A DNA stretch of 18,386 nucleotides from JBFILW01 sp041612005 (GTDB lineage Bacteria; Gemmatimonadota; Gemmatimonadetes; Palauibacterales; Palauibacteraceae), in assembly GCA_041612005.1 (NCBI GenBank), contig JBFILW010000036.1:1-18386 (forward strand), read 5' to 3'. This document shows positions 1-6,685 of the stretch, in pieces (positions within the stretch are counted from its first letter, which is position 1; every line of letters begins with the position of its first letter). The position numbers were made by a program, and so were the translations under genes. The notes beneath the pieces were generated by a model, which had not been told where the DNA came from, did not search any database, and saw only the letters and a program-made list of their open reading frames with translations.

Positions 1-372
1 CCCGGCGCCTCCGATGTCTTTTGGGGCGGCGTCGTCTCTTACGCCAACGACGCGAAGCTCTCGCTGCTGGGCGTGTCCGAGAAACTGCTCGAGGCTCACG
101 GTGCCGTATCGGAACAGGCGGCGCAGGCCATGGCCGGAGGCATGCGATCCGTCTCCGGATCCACATGGAGCGTCGCGGTGACCGGTGTCGCGGGTCCGGG
201 AGGCGGGAGTCCAGAGAAGCCGGTCGGCACGGTCTGGTTTGCGCTCGACGGCCCGCTGAGGTCAGCGTGGAAACGGGCGCTGCGGGGAGACCGCGACGCC
301 GTGAGAGCGCGCGCCGTTCAGCTCGCCATCGACATGCTGCGGCGCGCCATCGGACGGGAAGCCGATGTCTGA
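1..372 (+). CDS. pncC: Nicotinamide-nucleotide amidohydrolase / CinA C-terminal domain (5'-truncated by window)
   Basis: The reading frame is open from base 1 to the TGA at 370-372, so only the last 123 codons are present. The residues match the CinA C-terminal (PncC) domain: a WGGVVSYAN-type strand, then VTGVAGPGGG followed by a PVGTVWFAL strand, which is the family's active-site and core signature. The family deamidates nicotinamide mononucleotide to nicotinate mononucleotide in cytosolic pyridine-nucleotide salvage. Whether the full protein also has the N-terminal CinA (molybdopterin-binding-like) domain cannot be seen. The stop overlaps the next gene by 8 bases, suggesting translational coupling with the downstream hydrolase. 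Family assignment is firm; the exact name (PncC or full-length CinA) is not. Confidence 0.88.
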   Translation, partial: PGASDVFWGGVVSYANDAKLSLLGVSEKLLEAHGAVSEQAAQAMAGGMRSVSGSTWSVAVTGVAGPGGGSPEKPVGTVWFALDGPLRSAWKRALRGDRDAVRARAVQLAIDMLRRAIGREADV

Positions 373-1291
373 CTCCCAGATTAGCGAGTTCGAGGGTCAC
401 GACGGCGTGCGAATCGCCTATCGCGCACGCAGGGTCCCGACGCCGATCGGGTCGCTTCTCTTCATCCACGGCTTGGGCGATCACTCCGGCTGGTTCGAAC
501 CGCTGGGGGCAGCGGCCAACGCGCGCGGAATCGATTGGTATGGCCTCGACCTGCGAGGCCATGGTTGGTCGGCCGGAAAGCGGGGGCACGCGGACTCGTT
601 CGACGACCTGCTGCGCGACGTGGACGAGCTCCGGAGCCGTGTTGCCGATTCAGGCGCCGGCGCGCCAGGCGAGCGACCGATCGCGTCGGTCGGGAGCCCG
701 ATCGTGCTGGGAGGGCACTCGTTGGGAGGGCTGGTTGCGCTGCGCTACGCGCAGGAACATTCGAGCGGCCTTGCGGGGCTGCTGCTGGTGGCGCCGTTTC
801 TGGCGGTGGCGGCCCGGGTTCCGGACTGGAAGCGGATCCTGGCTCGAGTCGCCAATCGGGTCGTTCCACGGCTCAGTCTCGACAACGGGCTCGTCTCGGC
901 CGATCTGATCAGCGACGTGGAAGCGCTCGCGGCCCATGAGATCGACCCGTTGACACACCACCGGATCAGCGCACGCCTGTGGGCCGAGAGCCTCGTCGCC
1001 CACGGCCTGGCGCGGCACCAGGCTCCGCTGCCGACTCTGTTCCAGCTCGCCGGAGACGACCGGGCTGTCCAGACTACGGTCGCCCAACGGCTGTGTGCCG
1101 CTTGGCAGCACTCGAGCCGGTGCGTGGTCTATCCCGGCGCCCTCCACGACCTGTATCATGATCGCGTCGCCAGGCAGGCACTGACGGACGCCGTTGACTG
1201 GGTCGCGACCGTGTGTGATCAGTCATCCGGCGGTAGGAGCCCGACAGACCGCGGTAATCAGCGAAGTGAACCAGAGCGGACACGATCGTAG
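365..1291 (+). CDS. Alpha/beta hydrolase, monoacylglycerol lipase-like
   Basis: A 308-residue serine hydrolase of the alpha/beta fold. Visible motifs are FIHGLGDHSGWF (oxyanion-hole HG, residues 33-44), the DLRGHGWSAGKRGH block (62-75) typical of monoacylglycerol lipases and lysophospholipases, the nucleophile elbow GGHSLGG with Ser119, an acidic residue in LAGDDRAV (Asp231 or Asp232), and catalytic His261 in YPGALHDLYHD. The triad is complete. There is no signal peptide, so it is probably cytosolic and acts on a glyceride or lysophospholipid ester; the substrate cannot be read from sequence. The ATG at 365 lies inside the end of pncC. The C-terminal 25 residues after WVATVCD are Arg/Ser-rich and probably disordered. 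Family is firm, substrate is inference. Confidence 0.85.
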   Translation: MSDSQISEFEGHDGVRIAYRARRVPTPIGSLLFIHGLGDHSGWFEPLGAAANARGIDWYGLDLRGHGWSAGKRGHADSFDDLLRDVDELRSRVADSGAGAPGERPIASVGSPIVLGGHSLGGLVALRYAQEHSSGLAGLLLVAPFLAVAARVPDWKRILARVANRVVPRLSLDNGLVSADLISDVEALAAHEIDPLTHHRISARLWAESLVAHGLARHQAPLPTLFQLAGDDRAVQTTVAQRLCAAWQHSSRCVVYPGALHDLYHDRVARQALTDAVDWVATVCDQSSGGRSPTDRGNQRSEPERTRS

Positions 1292-1300
1292 CGAGATGAT

Positions 1301-1915
1301 ATGAAGAGACGCACAGGCAGCGAGGAGCAGGAGCAGCAGGACGTGGAGACCGGGGACCCCGCTGGCGTCGAAGCCGAGCCGGAGGCGATCTCCGAGGCGA
1401 TTCGCGAAGAACTGCGCGAGCTGGACGAGCTGAGGGATCGCCACCTCCGGGTTGTGGCCGAGTTCGAGAACTACCGGAAGCGAACCCAACGCGAGCTGGG
1501 CGAAGCGCGCCAGATGGGTCAGGGAGACATCGCGTTGGCACTTCTCGAAGTGTTGGACGACTTGAGCCGGTTCACCAGCATTCCGGTGGATCAGACGACG
1601 GTTGAGACTCTGCACGAGGGGGTCGAGCTGGTGAACCGAAAGCTGCGCAAGAAGCTGGAGGACGCGGGGCTCACGGACGTCGACGCGGGCGACGGCGTCG
1701 TGTTCAACCCGGCGGTACACGAAGCGCTGCTCACTGCCAGCGTGGACGACCCGGCACTCGACGACCGTATCTCGCGCGTGTTCTCGCCGGGGTACCTGTT
1801 CGGGTCGCGCCTCTTGCGCCCCGCCCAGGTGGAGGTGCAACAGCACAGCGGGGCCGGCGGGGACGCTCCCGATACTGGTGCAGCGACCGGAGAGGGAGCA
1901 GGCAGCGAAGCGTGA
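1301..1915 (+). CDS. grpE: Nucleotide exchange factor GrpE (Hsp70 cochaperone)
   Basis: A 204-residue GrpE homologue. An acidic disordered N-terminus (about 1-30) leads into the long dimerising helix (31-95) with the family motif AEFENYRKRTQRE. The beta-wing that contacts DnaK follows, including FNPAVHEALL (135-144) and the VFSPGYLFGSRLLRPAQVEV strand block (160-179). The Gly/Ala-rich tail is longer than usual. GrpE releases ADP from DnaK and acts with DnaJ, encoded next. Start ATG 1301 lies 9 bases after the hydrolase stop, with only a weak GAG-type ribosome site. The stop overlaps the dnaJ ATG by one base (TGATG). dnaK and hrcA are not in the window. Confidence 0.95.
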   Translation: MKRRTGSEEQEQQDVETGDPAGVEAEPEAISEAIREELRELDELRDRHLRVVAEFENYRKRTQRELGEARQMGQGDIALALLEVLDDLSRFTSIPVDQTTVETLHEGVELVNRKLRKKLEDAGLTDVDAGDGVVFNPAVHEALLTASVDDPALDDRISRVFSPGYLFGSRLLRPAQVEVQQHSGAGGDAPDTGAATGEGAGSEA

Positions 1916-3018
1916 TGGCCACCCGGACCAAAGACTACTACCAGATCCTCGGCGTCGCTGAGAACGCGAGTCAGGATGAAATCAAGAAGGCCTACCGGGG
2001 CCTGGCCAAGCAGTACCATCCTGATGCGAATCCGGATAATCCGGAAGCCGGAGAGCGCTTCAAGCAGATCGGCGAGGCGTATCGCGTGCTCTCAGATCCT
2101 GATAGCCGCAAAAAGTACGACCAGATGCGGAAGTTGGGAGCACTCGGCGGGTTCGCGCGCGGGGCTCGCCCCGGCGCCTCCACGGGTGCCCGCGGCTTTC
2201 GCTTCGAGGACATCGCCGATGTGGGTGGAATCGGCGACATCTTCAGCTCGATCTTCGACTTCGGGCGCCGGGGGCAGAAACAGCGCAGCGGTCCCGAGCG
2301 AGGACGAAATGTAGAGTATCTGGTCGAGATACCGCTCCGCATAGCGGCCCGCGGCGGCAAAGTGAAGGTCCACGTCTCGATCAACGAAGAGTGCGCCGTC
2401 TGCGACGGATCGGGCGCCGTGCCGGGGTCTAGCTTGCAGACCTGCTCCGAGTGCAACGGACAGGGAACGGTTTCGTTTGGCCAGGGAGGTTTCGCGGTCG
2501 CGCGTCCGTGCCCGGCCTGCCTGGGTCGGGGGTACATCCCGAGCGATCCGTGTTCCGCATGCAGCGGCCGCGGCGAGGTTCGCACCCGCCGCACGATCAG
2601 CGTCAATGTCCCCTCCGGCGTCGATACGGGCTCGAAGCTCCGTCTATCGGGGCAGGGCGAGCGCGGCCCTGGTGGCGGCCCGCCGGGAGATCTGATCATC
2701 AAATTCCGCGTGAAGCCGGAACCGTTCTTTAGCCGCGAGGACCTGAATCTGGTCGTCGAGATTCCGATCAACGTCGCCCAGGCGATGATGGGATCGCGCG
2801 TGAAGGTCCGGACAGTCGATAACAAGAAGGTCGTGCTCAAGATCCCGGCGGGGACGCAGAGCGGCACGATGTTTCGAATTCGCGGCCAGGGAGTGCACAA
2901 AGGTGAGACGAGTGGCGACCAGCTCGTCAAAGTGCGGATCGAAGTCCCGGAAGTGCTGTCGGATCGAGGCAGGCAAGCGCTGGAGGAGCTTGCAGCGGCG
3001 GAGGAGTTGAGGCACTGA
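1915..3018 (+). CDS. dnaJ: Chaperone protein DnaJ
   Basis: A full-length 367-residue type I DnaJ. Residues 1-70 form the J domain with the HPD motif at 35-37, which stimulates DnaK ATPase. A short Gly/Phe-rich linker (75-95, with RGFRFEDI) follows. The zinc domain has four CxxCxGxG modules (cysteines 160/163, 177/180, 199/202, 213/216), all intact. The C-terminal substrate-binding domains include the usual PSGVDTGSKLRLSGQGE and IPAGTQSGTMFRIRGQG repeats. I chose ATG 1915, which overlaps the grpE stop by one base; an in-frame GTG sits just before at 1912. It works with GrpE and DnaK in protein folding in the cytosol. Confidence 0.97.
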   Translation: MATRTKDYYQILGVAENASQDEIKKAYRGLAKQYHPDANPDNPEAGERFKQIGEAYRVLSDPDSRKKYDQMRKLGALGGFARGARPGASTGARGFRFEDIADVGGIGDIFSSIFDFGRRGQKQRSGPERGRNVEYLVEIPLRIAARGGKVKVHVSINEECAVCDGSGAVPGSSLQTCSECNGQGTVSFGQGGFAVARPCPACLGRGYIPSDPCSACSGRGEVRTRRTISVNVPSGVDTGSKLRLSGQGERGPGGGPPGDLIIKFRVKPEPFFSREDLNLVVEIPINVAQAMMGSRVKVRTVDNKKVVLKIPAGTQSGTMFRIRGQGVHKGETSGDQLVKVRIEVPEVLSDRGRQALEELAAAEELRH

Positions 3019-3019
3019 A

Positions 3020-3038
3020 GCCGCCTCCCCGAGGCTGG
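3020..3038. terminator. Candidate bidirectional hairpin between dnaJ and mnmA
   Basis: The 27-base gap between the convergent dnaJ and mnmA genes contains GCCTC-CCC-GAGGC (3023-3035), and an outer GCC/GGC pair could extend the stem across a small internal loop. No T-run follows on either strand, so this is not a classical intrinsic terminator. Its place between two convergent stop codons is the only other support. Confidence 0.35.
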
Positions 3039-3045
3039 CAGCCGT

Positions 3046-4158
3046 TTAGACGATCGTTCCTCCGCCAACCACGATAACCCCCCGATACAGAACCGCGCTC
3101 TGACCGGGAGTGACCGCGCGCTGCGGTGCTTTCAGCTCGAGTCCGAAGCGGTCGGCCTGTACGCTGAGCACCGTGCAATCGACGATCGGCGCGCCGTGAC
3201 GGATGCGGACCCCGAGGCGCTCACCCGTCCGCGGCCGCTCCGCTAGCCAGTTGGCGGCCTCCGCCTCCAGTGCTGACACGGCCAGCGATTCTGCGGGGCC
3301 CAGAATCACCGCCCTCCGCTCTGGTGCGATCCGCACGACGTACATCGCTTCCGCGAAGCCGCCCGGTACCCGCTTCCGCTGACCAACCGTGAACCGGGCG
3401 TACCCATCGTGCTCACCGACCTCTGTCCCGTCTTCGAGAAGAAACGGGCCTGCAGAGAGCGCCGGGTGATCCTCGCTCAGGTAGCGGCGTAGGACCCCTG
3501 CATAGTCGTTATCCGGCACGAAACAGATCTCGAATGACTCGGGCTTCTCGGCCGTGACGAGGTCCAGCCGTCTGGCGACCGCGCGAACCTGTTCCTTGCG
3601 AAGCTCCCCGAGCGGAAGCAGGAGCCGGTCGAGCACAGGACGCGGCACCCCCCACAGGAAATACGTCTGGTCCTTGATCGAGTCCTCGGCCAGACACAGG
3701 CGAGCGCCCGCCGCGTCCGTCTCGATGCGGGCGTAGTGGCCCGTCGCCACGTACTCGCAGCCCAGCGTATCCGCACGCTGCACCAGATCCCTGAACTTGG
3801 TGAAGCTGTTGCAGCGCACGCACGGGATAGGCGTGCGCCCGGCGGAGTACTCGCTCACGAAATTTTCGATCACGTCCGTGGCGAAAGTTTCCGCCAGGTC
3901 AGCCACGAAGTGCGGGAATCCGAGACGGGATGCGACCGACCGGGCGTCCGCGATCCCTTCGAGCCCGCAGCAGGTGTTGGACGGTCCGCCCGTCTCAGCG
4001 TAGCAGAACGTCTTGATCGTCGCGCCGATCGGCTGATAGCCAGCCTCGTGGACGAGTGCGGCGGTGACGCTGGAGTCCACACCTCCGGACATCGCGACGA
4101 GCACGGTCGCCGCACCCGGTCTAGCGGTGCGGACCGGTCGGGAGACGGGCTGAATCAT
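3046..4158 (-). CDS. mnmA: tRNA-specific 2-thiouridylase MnmA
   Basis: A 370-residue enzyme that thiolates the wobble uridine (U34) of tRNA for Lys, Glu and Gln, using ATP to adenylate C2 and a persulfide relayed from a cysteine desulfurase. Motifs seen: PP-loop SGGVDSSV (24-31), CCGLEG then DARSVASRLG, the catalytic cysteine in CVRCN (Cys116), TGHYARI (139-145), KDQTYFLWG, and the second active cysteine in FEICFVPD (Cys212). The Cys spacing (96) fits the family. The start is the ATG at 4158-4156, which overlaps the stop of the upstream desulfurase in an ATGA. A longer frame to 4209 exists, but it would run through the conserved end of the desulfurase and adds only unconserved residues. Cys113 makes an extra CxxC with the nucleophile. 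Confidence 0.96.
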   Translation of the reverse strand: MIQPVSRPVRTARPGAATVLVAMSGGVDSSVTAALVHEAGYQPIGATIKTFCYAETGGPSNTCCGLEGIADARSVASRLGFPHFVADLAETFATDVIENFVSEYSAGRTPIPCVRCNSFTKFRDLVQRADTLGCEYVATGHYARIETDAAGARLCLAEDSIKDQTYFLWGVPRPVLDRLLLPLGELRKEQVRAVARRLDLVTAEKPESFEICFVPDNDYAGVLRRYLSEDHPALSAGPFLLEDGTEVGEHDGYARFTVGQRKRVPGGFAEAMYVVRIAPERRAVILGPAESLAVSALEAEAANWLAERPRTGERLGVRIRHGAPIVDCTVLSVQADRFGLELKAPQRAVTPGQSAVLYRGVIVVGGGTIV

Positions 4159-5327
4159 CGGATTCGCTGGACTGTGCGTACGACCACGTCGGCGGCGTGA
4201 TCCACACACTCCGGCGTCGTCTCGGGCCCGAAGCTGAACCGGAGAACGGCGTGATCTTCGTCGTTGCGTCTACCGATCGCCTCCAGCACGTGAGATGGCG
4301 TGCCGGACCCGCTGCTGCACGCAGAGCCCGCCGATACCGCCACCCGCTCGAGGTCGAGTCCAAGCAGAACAGACGTCTGATCGACGCACGGGATGGAGAC
4401 GCTCAGCAGGTTCGGCATCCGCGCGGGAGCTCCCTCGCCGTGCACCCGCACACCCTCGAGCCGGTCGCGTAGTTGATCGGCCAGCCGCTCTCTCAACTCG
4501 GTCCACCGCCGGGCGTGCTCGGCCCGCCGGTCCGCGGCAAGCTGCGCGGCGGCGGCGAAGCCGATGGCGGCGAGGACGTTCTGTGTGCCGGGCCACAGCC
4601 CTCGTTCCTGCGAACCGCCGAACGTAATCGGTGCCAGACCTGTGTCCGCCTGCCGGTATAGCGCACCGATGCCGACCGGTCCGCCGACCTTGTGTGCGGT
4701 AATTGTCAGCATGTCGACCGGGACGTTACGCACGGAAAGGTCCAGCTTCCCGAACGCCTGGACCGCGTCCGTATGTACATGGGCGCCACAGCGTCGCGCG
4801 ATCTCGAGCGCTTCGGCGATCGGCTGTACCGTGCCGATCTCGTTGTTGGCCCACATGAGCGAAAGAAGCGTCGGCCGTGCGGGGTCCGCGGCGAGCCCCT
4901 CCTCCAGCGCCGCCAGGTCGACGGTCCCGGTTTCGTCCACCGGGACTTCATGGACTTCGACTCCCTCCTGCGACGCGCAGGCTGCCGCGCTGAGGACCGC
5001 CTTATGCTCGACCGCTGACACGAAAACGCGGGGCGAGTCGTCGGCCCGCGCCCGCACGAACCCGAGAACAGCCAGGTTGTTGGCTTGCGTACCGCCGCTC
5101 GTGAAGCAGAGATCGGCGCGTTCCGCGTCGATGCAGCCCGCGACTGTCCGACGCGCCTCTTCGAGCAGGGCCTGCGCCCGGCGTCCGGCGGCGTGATTGC
5201 TGGCCGGATTGTAGTCCGCGTCGCCGAGCGCGGCTTCCATCGCCTTCCATACCTCGGGCCGCAGCGGCGAAGTGGCTGCGTGATCCAGGTACACGCCGTC
5301 CCGGGCGTTCTGTGTGTGTCTGTTCAT
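4155..5327 (-). CDS. Cysteine desulfurase, NifS/IscS class (PLP enzyme)
   Basis: A 390-residue PLP-dependent enzyme that takes sulfur from L-cysteine, forming an enzyme persulfide and alanine. Visible: N-terminal VYLDHAATSPLRPEV (12-26), FTSGGTQANN (75-84), VEHKAVL with conserved His108, ANNEIGTVQPI (160-170), the PLP lysine in AHKVGGPVGIGALY (Lys213), GGSQERGLWPGTQN (237-250), and the mobile catalytic loop SAGSACSSG with Cys337. The frame is open upstream to 5564, but homology begins only at the ATG at 5327, so I start there; about 80 upstream codons are unconserved and proline/arginine-rich. Overlap with mnmA implies that its persulfide feeds tRNA thiolation, though a role in Fe-S assembly is equally possible. 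No iscU or sufE is nearby. Confidence 0.94.
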   Translation of the reverse strand: MNRHTQNARDGVYLDHAATSPLRPEVWKAMEAALGDADYNPASNHAAGRRAQALLEEARRTVAGCIDAERADLCFTSGGTQANNLAVLGFVRARADDSPRVFVSAVEHKAVLSAAACASQEGVEVHEVPVDETGTVDLAALEEGLAADPARPTLLSLMWANNEIGTVQPIAEALEIARRCGAHVHTDAVQAFGKLDLSVRNVPVDMLTITAHKVGGPVGIGALYRQADTGLAPITFGGSQERGLWPGTQNVLAAIGFAAAAQLAADRRAEHARRWTELRERLADQLRDRLEGVRVHGEGAPARMPNLLSVSIPCVDQTSVLLGLDLERVAVSAGSACSSGSGTPSHVLEAIGRRNDEDHAVLRFSFGPETTPECVDHAADVVVRTVQRIR

Positions 5328-5547
5328 GAGCCTCGAGCTGTACGGAGTCCGCTGTCCGGAGCGCCGACCCGGGTCGCATTGCCCCGAGTCGTGCAACTGC
5401 CCAAAATAGGGGATTGCGAGACAGTATGCGCGCTTTCGGTTGGCGCCAGCCCTCCCTAGCTTCGCGAAGGCGCCAGTGCGGGGCCGGCCTGTCGGGTACC
5501 CTTTCGGGGGGGCTCCGGCCCTGGGAATCCCAAACCGGTGAGAGGCC
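5328..5547. promoter_or_regulatory. Divergent intergenic region (desulfurase/mnmA versus HIRAN gene)
   Basis: A 220-base spacer from which both flanking genes are transcribed outward, so it should hold two promoters. I cannot pick convincing -35/-10 boxes. Visible structure includes an inverted repeat TGGCGCC (5441-5447) / GGCGCCA (5469-5475) enclosing the palindrome CTTCGCGAAG (5460-5469), and a GGGTACCC palindrome near 5495. No known riboswitch consensus is recognisable. Confidence 0.4.
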
Positions 5548-5907
5548 TTGAAGCCAGCGCGCAACCGATCTCAGAGCCTTCCCCCTCAGGGTGCTCCCGT
5601 ATTCCGAGCCACAGTGCACGGGATCGTGTTCGGAGATCGGACCCGGCACCTCCGCTCCATACATCCGGGCGACGACCTGGTCCTCATTCCGGACCCGCCG
5701 GGCTCGGATGTCGATCAAGTCTGGGTGCATCTGGAGGAGGGCGATCCGGTCGGCCACCTCCCTAACGAGATCGGGAGTTGGCTGGCGCCCTGGATGCGAA
5801 GAGGCGGTCGGGTGCGGGCGACGACCATCAAGATCGGCGACGCAAGCGTTCCGAGCTGGAAGCGGCTGCTGATCGAAGTGTCCTGTCTGACCCCGGTCCG
5901 CTCTTAG
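5548..5907 (+). CDS. Stand-alone HIRAN-domain protein
   Basis: A 119-residue protein that is almost entirely one HIRAN-like domain. After a short basic leader, FRATVHGIVFGDR (19-31) is followed by the HPGDDLVLIPDPPG turn (39-52), VDQVWVHLEEGDPVGHLPNEI (55-75) and WLAPWMRRGGRVRATTIKI (78-96). This is the pattern of small-beta-barrel HIRAN domains, known from SWI2/SNF2 helicases such as HLTF where they bind DNA 3' ends, and also found alone in bacteria. An in-frame TGA at 5539-5541 leaves the TTG at 5548 as the first usable start; GAGAGG just before it is an unusually close ribosome site. The gene is alone, divergent from the desulfurase and convergent with bshB1. The domain call is by pattern; cellular role unknown. 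Confidence 0.72.
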   Translation: MKPARNRSQSLPPQGAPVFRATVHGIVFGDRTRHLRSIHPGDDLVLIPDPPGSDVDQVWVHLEEGDPVGHLPNEIGSWLAPWMRRGGRVRATTIKIGDASVPSWKRLLIEVSCLTPVRS

Positions 5908-5919
5908 CTACAGGGCGAC

Positions 5920-5933
5920 AAGCGGCCGCGCTT
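5920..5933. terminator. Short hairpin between convergent HIRAN gene and bshB1
   Basis: AAGCG-GCCG-CGCTT is a perfect 5-bp stem with a 4-base loop, in the 39-base gap between two convergent stop codons. There is no T-run on either side, so it would be a weak or non-canonical terminator. Confidence 0.3.
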
Positions 5934-5946
5934 CCGCACGCACTCG

Positions 5947-6681
5947 TTACATCGAGCGAACTTCGAGTGCGGCCACGTCGTCCACGCGCATCGTCTCTTC
6001 AGAGTAGAACGGCTCCCCGAACCCACACCGGATGAGAGATCCGTAGTGCCGGTTCTGGGTTTCGACCAGCTCGTACAGAGTCTGCCCGGTCGGGAACAGC
6101 TCTCCAGCCGCCCGCGCGTCATCGAACTGAGATCCATAGCAGCGGATCGCCTCCAGCTTCCGCTCGAACTGATCCGATATGTCCACGACGAACGTGGGCT
6201 TGATCGCGTCTTCGCGATAGCTGAGCGAGTAGAGGACCTTGTGGGGCCGGTGAGGTGTTCTGTCGCCGGCCTCTTCGCCCTCCGGCCAGCGGACCAGTCC
6301 CGCTAGATAGCACGCGTCACGAGCAAGCTCTGACGCGAGCCGGTGGTCGGGGTGCCGTCCCCGCCAGAACGGGAGAATCACGACGCGTGGCTTCAAGGCG
6401 CGCAGGAGGCCGACGACCCGTTCGCGGTTGGCCTGAGTGTTGAACACGCCCCCGTCCGGGAGGTCGGCGTTCAACCGTACGCGAAGACCCATGACTCGGG
6501 CTGCCGCGTCCGCCTCCGCGCCACGCACATCCGCCGAGCCCCGCGTCCCCATCTCGCCTGCCGTGAGGTCGATCACTCCTGTCGCGTAGCCCTGGTCGGC
6601 GGAGCGGATCAGAGTTCCGCCGCACGACAGTTCCGCATCGTCGCGGTGAGCCGCGATCGCCAAAACGTCGAGTTGATCCAC
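5947..6681 (-). CDS. bshB1: Bacillithiol biosynthesis deacetylase BshB1 (PIG-L/LmbE family)
   Basis: A 244-residue zinc deacetylase. BshB1 removes the acetyl group from GlcNAc-malate in the second step of bacillithiol synthesis. Seen: LAIAAHRDDAELSCGGTL (8-24) with zinc ligands His12 and Asp15, the strand TAGEMGTRGS (40-49), LPDGGVF (74-80), RGRHPDHRLAS with third ligand His113, and a C-terminal half with SLSYREDAIKPTFVVDIS and CYGSQF characteristic of BshB1 over other PIG-L enzymes. The Pro of the common AHPDD motif is Arg here. The ATG at 6681 is only four bases beyond the stop of permease 2, so it should be cotranscribed with the exporter genes. bshA and bshC are not in the window, so the pathway is inferred from family identity. 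Confidence 0.9.
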   Translation of the reverse strand: MDQLDVLAIAAHRDDAELSCGGTLIRSADQGYATGVIDLTAGEMGTRGSADVRGAEADAAARVMGLRVRLNADLPDGGVFNTQANRERVVGLLRALKPRVVILPFWRGRHPDHRLASELARDACYLAGLVRWPEGEEAGDRTPHRPHKVLYSLSYREDAIKPTFVVDISDQFERKLEAIRCYGSQFDDARAAGELFPTGQTLYELVETQNRHYGSLIRCGFGEPFYSEETMRVDDVAALEVRSM

Positions 6682-6685
6682 GCCG

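Noticed and set aside
1992..3068. A 358-codon open frame on the - strand.
   Set aside because: It is antisense to dnaJ, which is complete and conserved on the + strand; the translation is Ser/Pro/Arg-rich and matches nothing.
4159..4209. Longer MnmA start.
   Set aside because: The extra 17 residues are unconserved and would overlap the coding end of the desulfurase; the ATGA overlap at 4155-4158 is a better start.
5484..5547. Possible riboswitch upstream of the HIRAN gene (GC-rich stems and an AAACCGGTGAGAGG string).
   Set aside because: I compared it from memory with cobalamin, TPP, fluoride, guanidine and c-di-GMP consensus features and found none that fit.
5328..5564. N-terminal extension of the cysteine desulfurase by about 80 codons.
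   Set aside because: Family similarity starts at residues directly after the ATG at 5327; the extension is compositionally odd and would run past the start of the divergent HIRAN gene.
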